Shown here: piece after piece, positions 7,439 to 14,573 of the stretch | How positions within the stretch are numbered: position 1 is the stretch's first letter | Layout of the letters: each line of letters begins with the position of its first letter | Origin: Hyella sp964606015 | GTDB lineage: Bacteria; Cyanobacteriota; Cyanobacteriia; Cyanobacteriales; Xenococcaceae | NCBI GenBank assembly: GCA_964606015.1 | Contig: CAZSEZ010000004.1 | Coordinates: 1 to 44,041 of the forward strand | DNA: 44,041 nt | Direction: 5' to 3' | Program-made: the position numbers and the translations under genes | The notes under the pieces: generated by a model | The model's database searches: none | What the model was told of the DNA's origin: nothing | What the model saw: only the letters and a program-made list of their open reading frames with translations

Positions 7439-7846
7439 TTAGCTTTTGGCAGGGTTTTTTGATTTCTCCTCAATATCTTCTAAAGTGTTGAGTAGAAGTG
7501 TTTGAGCTTGAAGTTGCCAGCCCCAGCGTTGGATTCTCACTGCTGCAATCGTGCCAAGTACAGTTGCAATTAGATCTAGAGGTTGCAACATCGAAATCCC
7601 CAGAAGTAAACCTAAACCAGCAATTCCCCAGAAAGGTAGTGCCACAGTTTGCCTTTGCTCTTCAACGATTTTAGCCAACTGGCCTGTTGGCATCAACTCA
7701 AGAAGTTCTTGTTTGACTTGTTCCTGCTCACGACGAGGTACAGAAATCCCGATTTTACGTCTTAGTTTTTCAATTTTTCTGGCATCAGTACTGTACTGGG
7801 TAAGTTCATCTTCTGCCATTAGTAGCAGTCGTTCTAATTGCGACAT
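7439..7846 (-). CDS. Small membrane protein of unknown function
   Basis: A protein of 135 residues. The first 60 are charged and helix-prone (LERLLLMAEDELTQ, then many Arg/Lys/Glu). Two hydrophobic helices follow (about residues 68-86 and 88-104, FWGIAGLGLLLGIS and LDLIATVLGTIAAVR), then an amphipathic C-terminal helix. No family is recognised. Topology with both ends in the cytosol seems likely. It starts 121 bases from the ankyrin gene, to which it is divergent. Confidence 0.7.
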   Translation of the reverse strand: MSQLERLLLMAEDELTQYSTDARKIEKLRRKIGISVPRREQEQVKQELLELMPTGQLAKIVEEQRQTVALPFWGIAGLGLLLGISMLQPLDLIATVLGTIAAVRIQRWGWQLQAQTLLLNTLEDIEEKSKNPAKS

Positions 7847-7967
7847 AATTTTATTTAATGATCAAAATTGCAAATAAGTATAGGATCTAAAAATTTTTAG
7901 TTGTAAATCTCAGAAGAACTACCATACGGAAGGGATGCCCTTCTCTGGTTTTTCACTGCAACATATT

Positions 7968-9236
7968 ATGAATCAAAATCAAGAACTTTTACAAGCTGCG
8001 CTCAAGGGCGATCGCAAATTAGTAGAAGAATTCTTAACGCAAACTACCTGCTCGCAACAAGACAGGAACAAAGCTCTAATCTATGCCAGTCAAGTAGGCA
8101 ACTTAGAAATTGTACAATTGTTAATAGAACATCAGGCGGAGATTGATTATCAACTTCAGCCCCATCGCATTAGCCCTTTAATGGCTGCGGCTGCCAAAAA
8201 TCGGGAACAAGTTCTAGAATTTTTAATTAGACAAGGGGCACAAATAAATTTGACCAATGATGATGGTTCGCCAGCTTTAGCGATCGCAGCTTATCAAGGT
8301 CATTTGGCTGCGGTCAAATTATTAGTAGCTGCAGGAGCAAAAATTAATCTTCAAGATCGTGACTCGGATACACCTCTAAAACTGGCAATTAGAAATAACC
8401 AGTTAGTAATAGTTGATTACCTGCTTGCCCAAGGAGCTTTGGTAAACTCCCAACAATCAGTTACTGAGACTCCATTAACTCTCGCTACAGATTTAGGACA
8501 TTTTGCCATTGTGCAAACGTTAATTACCGTCGGAGCCAACCCTAATGGCCTAACTAACTGTCAAGAATCACCTCTAGCGATCGCTGCTGCCAATGGATAT
8601 CGAGACATAGCTAATTATCTACTCAACAACGGGGCTAAGGTAAATCTCGCCGATGCTAGCGGAGACACTCCTCTCCATTTGGCTACAGTAGAAAACTATC
8701 AAGAAATTGTTCGTGATTTGTTACAAAATGGTGCTGATCCCAACGCCAAAAATATGTTGGGAGATACGCCGTTAATGATTGCTGCGCTGCAAGATTATAG
8801 TGAGATCGCAGAAATTCTCTTTGCCCACGATGCCGACCCCAACTTAACCAATAATCAAGAAACCGCTTTAACTCTGGCTATTTCTAGCAATAATTTAAAT
8901 ATGGTTAGGACTTTACTTTCTCTAGGAGCCGACCCTAATACTAGGATCGATGGTGGTCGAACGATTCTGATGGCAGCTTGCGATCAAGGAAATACCGAGC
9001 TGATCAAGATTCTTCTTGAAGCATCTGCTGATCTTAACCTTCAGGATAATGCTGATGCTACAGCTCTAATGTGGGCAAGTCATCGTGGACATCTTCACGC
9101 AGTCCAACTCTTACTACAACAAGATAATATTGATACGCAACTACGAAATCATAACGGCTATAGTGCTGCGGACTTAGCAGAATTCAATCGTTATGAAGCT
9201 GTCGAAAACCTACTTGTGGAGTATAAACCAAGGTGA
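7968..9236 (+). CDS. Ankyrin-repeat protein
   Basis: A 422-residue protein made almost wholly of about twelve 33-residue ankyrin repeats, recognisable by the recurring pattern (G)-x-TPLxxAxxxGHxxxVxxLLxxGAdxN, for example DTPLHLATVENYQEIV and TALMWASHRGHLHAV. Ankyrin stacks bind other proteins; no catalytic domain or export signal is seen, so it should be a cytosolic adaptor. The ATG at 7968 gives the natural start MNQNQELLQAALKG; an upstream in-frame ATG at 7935 has a GGAAGG too close to be convincing. Its stop TGA overlaps the GTG start of gpsA, so the two are likely translationally coupled, an odd pairing with no obvious metabolic logic. Confidence 0.92.
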   Translation: MNQNQELLQAALKGDRKLVEEFLTQTTCSQQDRNKALIYASQVGNLEIVQLLIEHQAEIDYQLQPHRISPLMAAAAKNREQVLEFLIRQGAQINLTNDDGSPALAIAAYQGHLAAVKLLVAAGAKINLQDRDSDTPLKLAIRNNQLVIVDYLLAQGALVNSQQSVTETPLTLATDLGHFAIVQTLITVGANPNGLTNCQESPLAIAAANGYRDIANYLLNNGAKVNLADASGDTPLHLATVENYQEIVRDLLQNGADPNAKNMLGDTPLMIAALQDYSEIAEILFAHDADPNLTNNQETALTLAISSNNLNMVRTLLSLGADPNTRIDGGRTILMAACDQGNTELIKILLEASADLNLQDNADATALMWASHRGHLHAVQLLLQQDNIDTQLRNHNGYSAADLAEFNRYEAVENLLVEYKPR

Positions 9237-10144
9237 CAATCGTTATCTTAGGCAAAGGTGTTTGGGGTTCTGCTTTAGGACAATTAATCCTACAAAACCA
9301 ACACCAGGTCAAATTTTGGTCTCGCAGAGATGGTACTAATCTAGCAAAATTGATCCCAGATGCAGAGATAGTGATCTCAGCGGTAGCTATGAAGGGAGTC
9401 CAGCCAGTCATTAAACAGCTTCAGCAAATTTCCATACCTACTGAAACCATAATCGTTACTGCCACCAAAGGCTTAGACCCAGCCACAACCAAAACCCCGT
9501 CACAAATTTGGCAACAAGCTTTCCCTAGTAATCCAGTAGTAGTCTTATCGGGCCCCAACCTTTCAGGAGAAATCGCGCAACAATTGCCCGCAGCAACTAC
9601 GGTGGCTAGTCACAACAATGTGGCAGCCCAACAGGTACAGGCTATTTTCGCTTCAGAAATCTTTCGCGTCTATCTCAACCCAGACCCCCTAGGAACCGAA
9701 TTAGGGGGCACTCTCAAAAATATCATGGCGATCGCAGCAGGTGTTTGTGATGGCATGAAACTTGGTACAAATGCCAAGGCTGCTTTACTCACTCGTGCTT
9801 TACCAGAGATGATCCGCGTCGGCACGCATTTAGGCGGAACAGCAGAAACCTTTTTTGGTTTGTCTGGTTTGGGAGATTTGATTGCTACTTGCGATAGTCC
9901 TTTATCCCGTAACTATCAAGTTGGGTATGGTTTGGCAGCAGGCAAAAGTTTAGAACAAGTAATTTCTGATTTGAAGGGCACTGCCGAAGGGGTTAACACT
10001 ACTCAAGTTTTACTCAGGATTGCTCAAGCGGAAAAAATCTCCGTGCCCATTGCCTATCAAGTAAACAGATTACTAACAGGCAAGATCACCCCTCAAGAAG
10101 CAGTACAAGCTCTTATGGCAAGAGAATTAAAGGCTGAGTTTTAA
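9233..10144 (+). CDS. gpsA: Glycerol-3-phosphate dehydrogenase [NAD(P)+]
   Basis: GpsA reduces dihydroxyacetone phosphate to sn-glycerol 3-phosphate, the backbone for membrane lipids. The 303-residue protein has the N-terminal Rossmann motif GKGVWG (Gly7, Gly9, Gly12), the family block VLSGPNLSGEI, the catalytic lysine region GTLKNIMAIAAGVCDG, and the C-terminal ETFFGLSGLGDLIATC-type segment. Length is slightly below the common 310-330. The GTG start is used because it overlaps the ankyrin stop (GTGA); no ATG near it keeps the full Rossmann fold. cdsA, further along the window, is another phospholipid gene but is not linked. Confidence 0.95.
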   Translation: MTIVILGKGVWGSALGQLILQNQHQVKFWSRRDGTNLAKLIPDAEIVISAVAMKGVQPVIKQLQQISIPTETIIVTATKGLDPATTKTPSQIWQQAFPSNPVVVLSGPNLSGEIAQQLPAATTVASHNNVAAQQVQAIFASEIFRVYLNPDPLGTELGGTLKNIMAIAAGVCDGMKLGTNAKAALLTRALPEMIRVGTHLGGTAETFFGLSGLGDLIATCDSPLSRNYQVGYGLAAGKSLEQVISDLKGTAEGVNTTQVLLRIAQAEKISVPIAYQVNRLLTGKITPQEAVQALMARELKAEF

Positions 10145-10197
10145 TTTGTGGTTGTGGTACGCGATCGCATAATTGATAAGAATAAACATCACAGTAC

Positions 10198-10213
10198 TTT
10201 AGCGATCGCTAAA
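10198..10213. repeat. 16-base palindrome built on a HIP1 site
   Basis: TTTAGCGATCGCTAAA is a perfect palindrome with GCGATCGC at its centre, in the gap between gpsA and hsdM. HIP1 octamers are common in this genome, so the extended symmetry may be chance. ATAAGA and TCTTAT flank it, adding a weak outer dyad. No clear terminator for gpsA was found in this gap. Confidence 0.5.
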
Positions 10214-10307
10214 TCTTATTGAGAAATAATGAGTAATTGTCTGATCTGCTTGATGCTCAGGCTAGAATTCCCTCGCTTTAGTGCAATGGGAATAGTCTTT
10301 ATCGTTC

Positions 10308-11912
10308 ATGACCAACAACCAAAAACGGAAATTAGAAGCCCAGCTTTGGAACATTGCTGATTCCTTGCGAGGGAAGATGAATGCCGACGAGTTTCGGGAT
10401 TATTGTCTGGGGTTTATTTTCTATAAATATCTATCGGAGCGATTGTATCTATATGCCAATGATATTTTGGCAGAGGATAAGATTGACTTTTTAGAGATTA
10501 ATGAGGATTCTGAAGACGGACAAGAATATTTAGAAGCAATCAAAGAAGAATCCATTGCTCAATTGGGTTATTTTCTCAAGCCATCGGAATTGTTTGGTTC
10601 TTTGGCAAAGCGAGCCTTGGGCAATAAGGCAGATGGGTCAGAGATCGACGATAGTGAATTAGAATCTAGTTCCAATTTCATTCTGGGAGATTTGACCGAG
10701 GTTTTAACCAATATCGAACGTTCCACTATGGGAGAAGCCAGCGAGGACGATTTCGATCGCCTGTTTGAAGATTTGGACTTAACTTCTTCTAAGTTGGGGC
10801 GCACTCCCAAAGCGAAGAATGCTCTGATTGCGAAGATTTTGGTGCATCTAGATAAAATTGACTTTCGTTTAGAAGACAGCGAAAGTGATGTTTTGGGGGA
10901 TGCTTATGAATATCTAATCGGGCAGTTTGCTAGCGGTGCGGGGAAAAAGGCAGGAGAATTTTATACACCCCAACAGGTTTCGGAAGTGTTGGCGAAGATT
11001 GTCACGACAGGGAAAGATCGGCTCAAGTCGGTTTACGATCCTACCTGCGGTTCTGGTTCTTTGTTATTGCGGGTAGCCAGGGAAGTAACCGAGGTGGCAC
11101 ATTACTACGGACAGGAAATGAACCGTACCACCTATAACCTGGCGCGGATGAACATGATTCTGCACGGGGTACATTATCGTAATTTTGACCTCAAGCAAGA
11201 GGATACTCTAGAAAGTCCCCAACACGAGGGAATGAGGTTTGAGGCTGTTGTGGCTAACCCGCCTTTTTCGGCAAAGTGGAGTGCTAACAAGCTATTTGAA
11301 TCCGATGACCGTTTCAGTCAATACGGCAAGCTAGCACCCAAATCTAAAGCAGATTTTGCTTTTGTGCAGCACATGATCCATCACCTCGATGATAATGGTG
11401 CGATGGCGGTAGTTTTGCCCCACGGGGTTTTATTTCGCGGTGCAGCCGAGGCACACATACGCACCTATTTAATTAAAGAACGCAATTGGCTCGATGCGGT
11501 AATAGGTTTACCTGCCAATATTTTCTATGGTACGAGTATTCCTACCTGTATCCTGGTGTTTAAGAAGTGTCGGGAACAGCCCGAAGATATTTTATTTATC
11601 GATGCCAGCGCGCATTTTGAAAAAGCCAAGAATCAGAACTATTTACGTAGTCAGGATATTACCAAGATTATTACTACCTATCGCGACAGATTGGTAGAAG
11701 ATAAATACAGCTATCGCGCAGAGTTGGCAGAGATTGCGGAAAATGACTTTAATCTCAACATTCCCCGTTATGTGGATACTTTTGAAGAAGAAGAACCCAT
11801 CGACTTAGCAGCAGTAGCCCAGGAGTTGAAGCAGTTAGATAGCGAGATGGTGGCAACAGATGAAACTATTAGGGGTTTTTGTGCTGAGTTGGGAATAGAA
11901 TCACCAGTATGA
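10308..11912 (+). CDS. hsdM: Type I restriction-modification DNA methyltransferase subunit
   Basis: HsdM methylates adenine N6 within the sequence chosen by HsdS. The 534-residue protein has the N-terminal HsdM helical domain (LEAQLWNIADSLRGKM...FIFYKYLSERL), the S-adenosylmethionine loop DPTCGSGSLLL (from Asp244) and the catalytic NPPF (Asn317). The segment GEFYTPQQVSEVLAKI before motif I is also typical. Length is standard. It is the first gene of a locus with hsdS 62 bases downstream and hsdR 2.7 kb away. A stretch of 163 bases before it has no clear ribosome binding site. Confidence 0.97.
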   Translation: MTNNQKRKLEAQLWNIADSLRGKMNADEFRDYCLGFIFYKYLSERLYLYANDILAEDKIDFLEINEDSEDGQEYLEAIKEESIAQLGYFLKPSELFGSLAKRALGNKADGSEIDDSELESSSNFILGDLTEVLTNIERSTMGEASEDDFDRLFEDLDLTSSKLGRTPKAKNALIAKILVHLDKIDFRLEDSESDVLGDAYEYLIGQFASGAGKKAGEFYTPQQVSEVLAKIVTTGKDRLKSVYDPTCGSGSLLLRVAREVTEVAHYYGQEMNRTTYNLARMNMILHGVHYRNFDLKQEDTLESPQHEGMRFEAVVANPPFSAKWSANKLFESDDRFSQYGKLAPKSKADFAFVQHMIHHLDDNGAMAVVLPHGVLFRGAAEAHIRTYLIKERNWLDAVIGLPANIFYGTSIPTCILVFKKCREQPEDILFIDASAHFEKAKNQNYLRSQDITKIITTYRDRLVEDKYSYRAELAEIAENDFNLNIPRYVDTFEEEEPIDLAAVAQELKQLDSEMVATDETIRGFCAELGIESPV

Positions 11913-11974
11913 CTAAAAGCGAAAAAAATTACTGTCTAATATACAGCTTCCCACTTTAAGGAGATAACAAAAAC

Positions 11975-13105
11975 ATGGAATGGGAAAAGATCAAATTAGG
12001 CAAAATATTGGAAGTTCTAACTGATTATCACGCTAATGGTTCTTATGAAAAGTTAAAAGAAAATGTGGAATTATTAGACAAATCTAACTATGCTGTGATG
12101 ATTCGTACAAAAAACTTAGAAAGTAATGATTTTCAGCAAGATTTAAAATATATTACTGAGCCAGCATATAATTTTTTAAAAAAATCTAAGGTTCTTCCAA
12201 ATGATATTTTAATGAACAAAATTGCTAATGCAGGAAGCGTTTATTTAATGCCAAAAATTGAAAAGCCTGTTTCTTTGGCAATGAACCTTTTTTTGATTAG
12301 GTGTATGCCTAACAGAGCTAATCAGACATTCATTTTCTATCAATTAAAATATAAAGAAAATTATATAAAGCGATTTACAAATGGGACAGCAACCAAAACA
12401 ATTACAAAAGAGGCTGTAAGAAATCTAAATGTTTTTTTACCTTCTGTAGAAGAACAGGAAAAAATTGCTAGATTTCTGGATAGTGTTACCCTACGTATAA
12501 GCCAACTCCGTCGCAAACGGGAACTCTTAGAAACCTATAAAAAGGGAGTAATGCAAAAAATATTCTCCCAACAAATCCGCTTCACCCAAGACAACGGCAA
12601 ACCCTTTCCTGATTGGGAAAAGAAAAAGCTAGAAGAGTTATTAACTATTCGTTACGGAAAAGATCACAAAGATTTAAAAGATGGAAAGTATCCAGTGTTG
12701 GGGACTGGTGGTGTAATGCGCTATGTTGATTCATATCTTTACGACAAGCCTTCTATTCTAATTGGAAGAAAAGGAACAATAGATAAACCTCAGTTTATTT
12801 CATTCCCATTTTGGACAGTAGACACGCTTTTTTATTCAGAGATTAAACCCAATATCGTGCCATTTTTTTTATTTCTAATTATTCAATCTATTAACTGGTA
12901 CAAATATAACGAAGCGACAGGAGTTCCTAGTTTAAATACTACATCGATTAATAATATTAAGGTTCTAGTTCCTCAAGATAAAGAAGAACAAGAAAAAATT
13001 GCTAGTTTTCTGACCTCAATTGATCGCAAAATCGACACCGTAAGCAAACAAATCGCTAAACTCGAACAATTCAAACAAGGCTTACTCCAAAAAATGTTTA
13101 TGTAA
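11975..13105 (+). CDS. hsdS: Type I restriction-modification specificity subunit
   Basis: HsdS sets the DNA target of the methyltransferase and of the full restriction complex. The 376-residue protein has the expected double build. A first target-recognition domain (about residues 1-155) leads into a conserved helix starting EEQEKIARFLDSV and ending LETYKKGVMQKIF. A second recognition domain opens with FPDWEKKKLEELL, and a second conserved helix EEQEKIASFLTSI...LEQFKQGLLQKMF closes the protein. The two conserved helices are near copies of each other. AAGGAG at 11958-11963 precedes the ATG. The recognition domains are visibly richer in A and T than hsdM or hsdR, as is usual for exchanged specificity domains. 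Confidence 0.95.
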   Translation: MEWEKIKLGKILEVLTDYHANGSYEKLKENVELLDKSNYAVMIRTKNLESNDFQQDLKYITEPAYNFLKKSKVLPNDILMNKIANAGSVYLMPKIEKPVSLAMNLFLIRCMPNRANQTFIFYQLKYKENYIKRFTNGTATKTITKEAVRNLNVFLPSVEEQEKIARFLDSVTLRISQLRRKRELLETYKKGVMQKIFSQQIRFTQDNGKPFPDWEKKKLEELLTIRYGKDHKDLKDGKYPVLGTGGVMRYVDSYLYDKPSILIGRKGTIDKPQFISFPFWTVDTLFYSEIKPNIVPFFLFLIIQSINWYKYNEATGVPSLNTTSINNIKVLVPQDKEEQEKIASFLTSIDRKIDTVSKQIAKLEQFKQGLLQKMFM

Positions 13106-13115
13106 TGGTTATTTT

Positions 13116-13820
13116 ATGGAAAGTTTAAAAAGTCTAATTACGAGAAATTTAACTGAATTTCCGAATTTTCAATATTACATTCCTATTATTGAAAAAGCAG
13201 AACGTAATCAAGAACCTCATCCAGATATTACTATTGAGTGTTGCTTATCTCTAATTCAAGGTATTTCTAAGACAATTATTTTAGCGTTAGATAAAACAGC
13301 AACTAGGGAAGAGTTAGATAATCACCAAAATGAAGCTCGCGTTCACAAACAATTTAAGAGAGCAGCAGAACTTATAAAGAAAAATAATGATGTTTACGAA
13401 AATGCTTTTACAGGTAATTGTTCTGGTTTAGCCAGTACCATTGCTAATTTAAGAAATGCCAGAGGGGATATTTCTCATGGTCGAGCAGTTCCCAAGATTT
13501 TGCAAAGTGATGTAGAACTTGCAAGATTGGTTATGGAAATAACTAATAGTTTATTGCGGTATACTCTAGCTTCTTTTTTTATAATTGATTTGGAAAAACA
13601 AGCAAGTAAAACTGAAGAAGAAAGAAAATCTACCTTAGAAGATAATCAAATCAAATATGAAGATGAAAATAATGCTGAATTCAATAATTTTTTAGATGAA
13701 CAATACCCTCTAGATGGAAAAGTACTGTACAGCCAAGCCTTACATACACTTTATTATGAAGACTATGAGTTTAGACTACAGGACTATTGTTATGAGCAAG
13801 AATTACTAAAAGAAGAGTAA
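13116..13820 (+). CDS. Abi-like protein with HEPN-type motif
   Basis: A protein of 234 residues located 10 bases after hsdS. The segment LRNARGDISHG (residues 112-122) resembles the LRNxxGDxHG signature of the abortive-infection C-terminal domain (Abi_C) and supplies an R-x4-H motif (Arg116, His121) as in HEPN ribonucleases. The N-terminal half (residues 1-60) is helical. The last 80 residues are acidic with many Tyr and Glu and have no family I recognise. HEPN proteins often cut RNA during phage infection or act as toxins, so a back-up defence role for the restriction locus is a fair inference. The Arg-His spacing is not the exact Abi_C spacing, so the family call is tentative. Confidence 0.6.
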   Translation: MESLKSLITRNLTEFPNFQYYIPIIEKAERNQEPHPDITIECCLSLIQGISKTIILALDKTATREELDNHQNEARVHKQFKRAAELIKKNNDVYENAFTGNCSGLASTIANLRNARGDISHGRAVPKILQSDVELARLVMEITNSLLRYTLASFFIIDLEKQASKTEEERKSTLEDNQIKYEDENNAEFNNFLDEQYPLDGKVLYSQALHTLYYEDYEFRLQDYCYEQELLKEE

Positions 13821-13926
13821 AGATAGATATTACCTGAGCTGGATTACATCCAATCAAACTTAGGGCAATACTTTAAAGCTTTGCTAAACTCGATTCATAA
13901 TCGATAATATGCCCTTAAAGCTAATC

Positions 13927-14133
13927 ATGCTAACTATAGAAAATGCGATCGCTAAAATCCGCCAACTAACTCCAGAACAACAACAGCAAGTTTTTCAATT
14001 TGTAGAAGATTTAGAAAAACAAACAGATGGAGAAGAAACTGAAGACTTCTTTGCGATCGCGGGTATCTGGGAAGATCGAGAAATAACAGCCGAAACTCTC
14101 CGCCAACAAGCTTGGAAGGAAGCAAATAAGTGA
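13927..14133 (+). CDS. VapB-type antitoxin (DUF2281-like)
   Basis: A 68-residue protein that begins MLTIENAIAKIRQLTPEQQQQVFQFVEDL, the typical start of cyanobacterial DUF2281-like antitoxins, followed by an acidic linker and a C-terminal helix that would wrap its toxin (IWEDREITAETLRQQAW). An upstream in-frame ATG at 13909 gives six extra residues; neither start has a good ribosome binding site, and the shorter form matches the usual family start. The stop overlaps the GTG of the toxin gene by four bases. The pair should regulate its own promoter; no operator was found in the 106 bases upstream. Confidence 0.8.
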   Translation: MLTIENAIAKIRQLTPEQQQQVFQFVEDLEKQTDGEETEDFFAIAGIWEDREITAETLRQQAWKEANK

Positions 14134-14498
14134 TTTTATGCGATACCAATATTATAATTGAGCTTTATAAGAATAATCCTCCGATTATCAGCGAATTGCG
14201 TAAGATAGGCGCAAAACAAATTGCTATTAGCACCATAACTCAAGCAGAACTTTACTATGGAGCTTTAAATAAAAGAGAATTACAACGCATTAAAAAACAT
14301 TTGGGTCAGTTAAATATTTTAGCTGTGGATATTTCCGTTTCCGAGCAATTTATTCAATTAATGGAAAACTATGCTCTTAGCCACAAACTGACAATCCCCG
14401 ATGCCCTTATTGCTGCTACTGCTTTAGTTCATAATCTTGATTTGTATACCTTAAATCAAAAAGATTTTCGTTTTATTTCAAAATTAAGACTCTATTAA
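14130..14498 (+). CDS. vapC: PIN-domain toxin, VapC family
   Basis: VapC toxins are magnesium-dependent ribonucleases that cut tRNA or rRNA when freed from VapB. The 122-residue protein starts MILCDTNIII (Asp5), with Glu40 in the TQAELYYG motif and Asp91 in IPDALIAAT, and ends with LDLYTLNQKDFRF (Asn109, Asp112). These are the expected acidic residues of the PIN active site. The GTG start at 14130 overlaps the antitoxin stop (GTGA), so translation is coupled. Its position between hsdS and hsdR suggests the pair either stabilises the locus or adds a defence layer; this is inference. Confidence 0.93.
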   Translation: MILCDTNIIIELYKNNPPIISELRKIGAKQIAISTITQAELYYGALNKRELQRIKKHLGQLNILAVDISVSEQFIQLMENYALSHKLTIPDALIAATALVHNLDLYTLNQKDFRFISKLRLY

Positions 14499-14573
14499 TT
14501 CTATTAATAATGATTGTCTGAGTAATCTATTAAAAGCAGGGATTTACAGGCTATTTTTGCCAATTTACGAGCT

